A stretch of DNA of 64,000 nucleotides, from the NCBI GenBank assembly GCA_037355855.1, contig CM074763.1:2232001-2296000 (forward strand), written 5' to 3'. The DNA is from Pseudo-nitzschia pungens. Its lineage: Eukaryota > Bacillariophyta > Bacillariophyceae > Bacillariales > Bacillariaceae. Each line of letters starts with the position of its first letter. The first letter of the stretch is position 1. The translations under genes and the position numbers were made by a program. This document shows, piece by piece, positions 63,382-64,000 of the stretch. The notes under the pieces are model-generated. The model had not been told where the DNA came from. It saw only the letters and a list, made by a program, of their open reading frames with translations, and did not search any database.

Positions 63382-64000
63382 CAATATTTGTTTCCATCAG
63401 CGCCTTCGTAAATTTCGAGGATCATGCTCAAATAACAATGCCGTTCATCGAAATCCTACGATTGAATTCAATCTCGTCCTTTTCCCTCCTCCTCCTCCGA
63501 CACCCACTTGACACCTGAAGCCAGATCACACCGCAGAACAAGTAGTACTTTCGCAAACACCGATCACACAAGCAGAGCTCCCTCAGTCCAATCAAGATGT
63601 ATCACCAGCGCTCCAGAGGGAATGGCTTCGCAAGCTCGAGTGGTAGCAACTACGGAGCAATCATTTTTTGAAAACCAAAACCAGCGAAAGTCGCGTTTTG
63701 CTATGATTCTTTTCATCGCACCCGAACCAGCCGACGAGATTGGGCGCCACGGGTTGCGTCAATCCGAATAGAATACAAGAACTTTGCGAAGCATAGTGCA
63801 CCGCACGAACCGAGTTGACACAACTGATTCAATGTCGATAAGATAGCGAAACCACCACTCCATGAGGAGGAGGAACATTGTTCTTGTTTAAGGAAGCGAC
63901 ACCTGCACAATTCATAGTGAACACCAGTTACTCTCAAAAGTTAGTACTCGCATCACAATCATCTGAAACGAATGAAACATGTCTGAAAGCTGTGCACTTG
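63382..64000. other. Intergenic to window edge, nothing seen
   Basis: Short frames only, with no recognised domain, repeat or RNA. Confidence 0.5.

Overview
The window is nuclear DNA of a diatom, most likely a raphid pennate (the genus is a guess). The evidence is a silicic-acid-transporter (SIT) family gene, spliceosomal introns of about 80-180 nt with GT..AG ends, signal-peptide and plastid-presequence N-termini, a family of small secreted Cys-rich proteins, a helicase-associated (HA) repeat protein and two eukaryotic tRNA genes. There are no operons. Genes lie on both strands, separated by AT-rich spacers full of microsatellites and of short palindromic motifs built from GTAC, ACCGGT and GTAAGGTTAC.

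Layout. 0-2.5 kb: a transposon graveyard (two hairpin MITEs and a 0.7 kb fold-back element) next to an HA-domain gene. 3.2-4.7 kb: a secreted or surface kelch protein (minus). 4.8-7.6 kb: no gene, but another hairpin MITE, two TA-flanked MITEs and a relic end of the large transposon found at 46 kb. 7.6-11.1 kb: EDC4/Varicose, an mRNA-decapping scaffold (minus). 13.9-24.4 kb: a giant coiled-coil protein with 789-bp internal repeats and C-terminal MORN motifs (plus). 26.1-27.9 kb: a RING-CH-like protein riddled with simple repeats (minus). 28-33.8 kb: a microsatellite-rich desert with tRNA-Glu(CTC) and tRNA-Ser(AGA). 33.9 kb: a small secreted Cys-rich protein. 36.4-38.1 kb: a SIT-like silicon transporter (minus), divergent from a 7-TM protein at 39.6 kb. 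41.3-44.0 and 53.0-55.7 kb: two paralogous Golgi-type double sulfotransferases (minus). Between these paralogues lie a plastid-type peroxiredoxin-like gene (minus), an apparently complete 4,625-bp Tc1/mariner/IS630-type transposon and a histidine acid phosphatase gene (plus). 58.2-59.3 kb: a multi-TM protein (minus). 61.1-61.8 kb: a plastid-targeted DUF3119 protein (minus). 62.5-63.4 kb: an Mpv17/PMP22-family protein (plus).

Three observations stand out. First, the transposon at 46220-50844 has 190-bp terminal inverted repeats, TA target-site duplications, a DDE transposase and a second, convergent gene for a 600-aa Cys-cluster protein; two-gene Tc1/mariner-type elements are unusual. Second, seven reading-frame breaks in four otherwise good genes are all +1 insertions, several in short A-runs. 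That bias points to residual assembly error rather than pseudogenes. Third, the SIT-like protein and both double-domain sulfotransferases carry changes in signature residues that suggest functional divergence.
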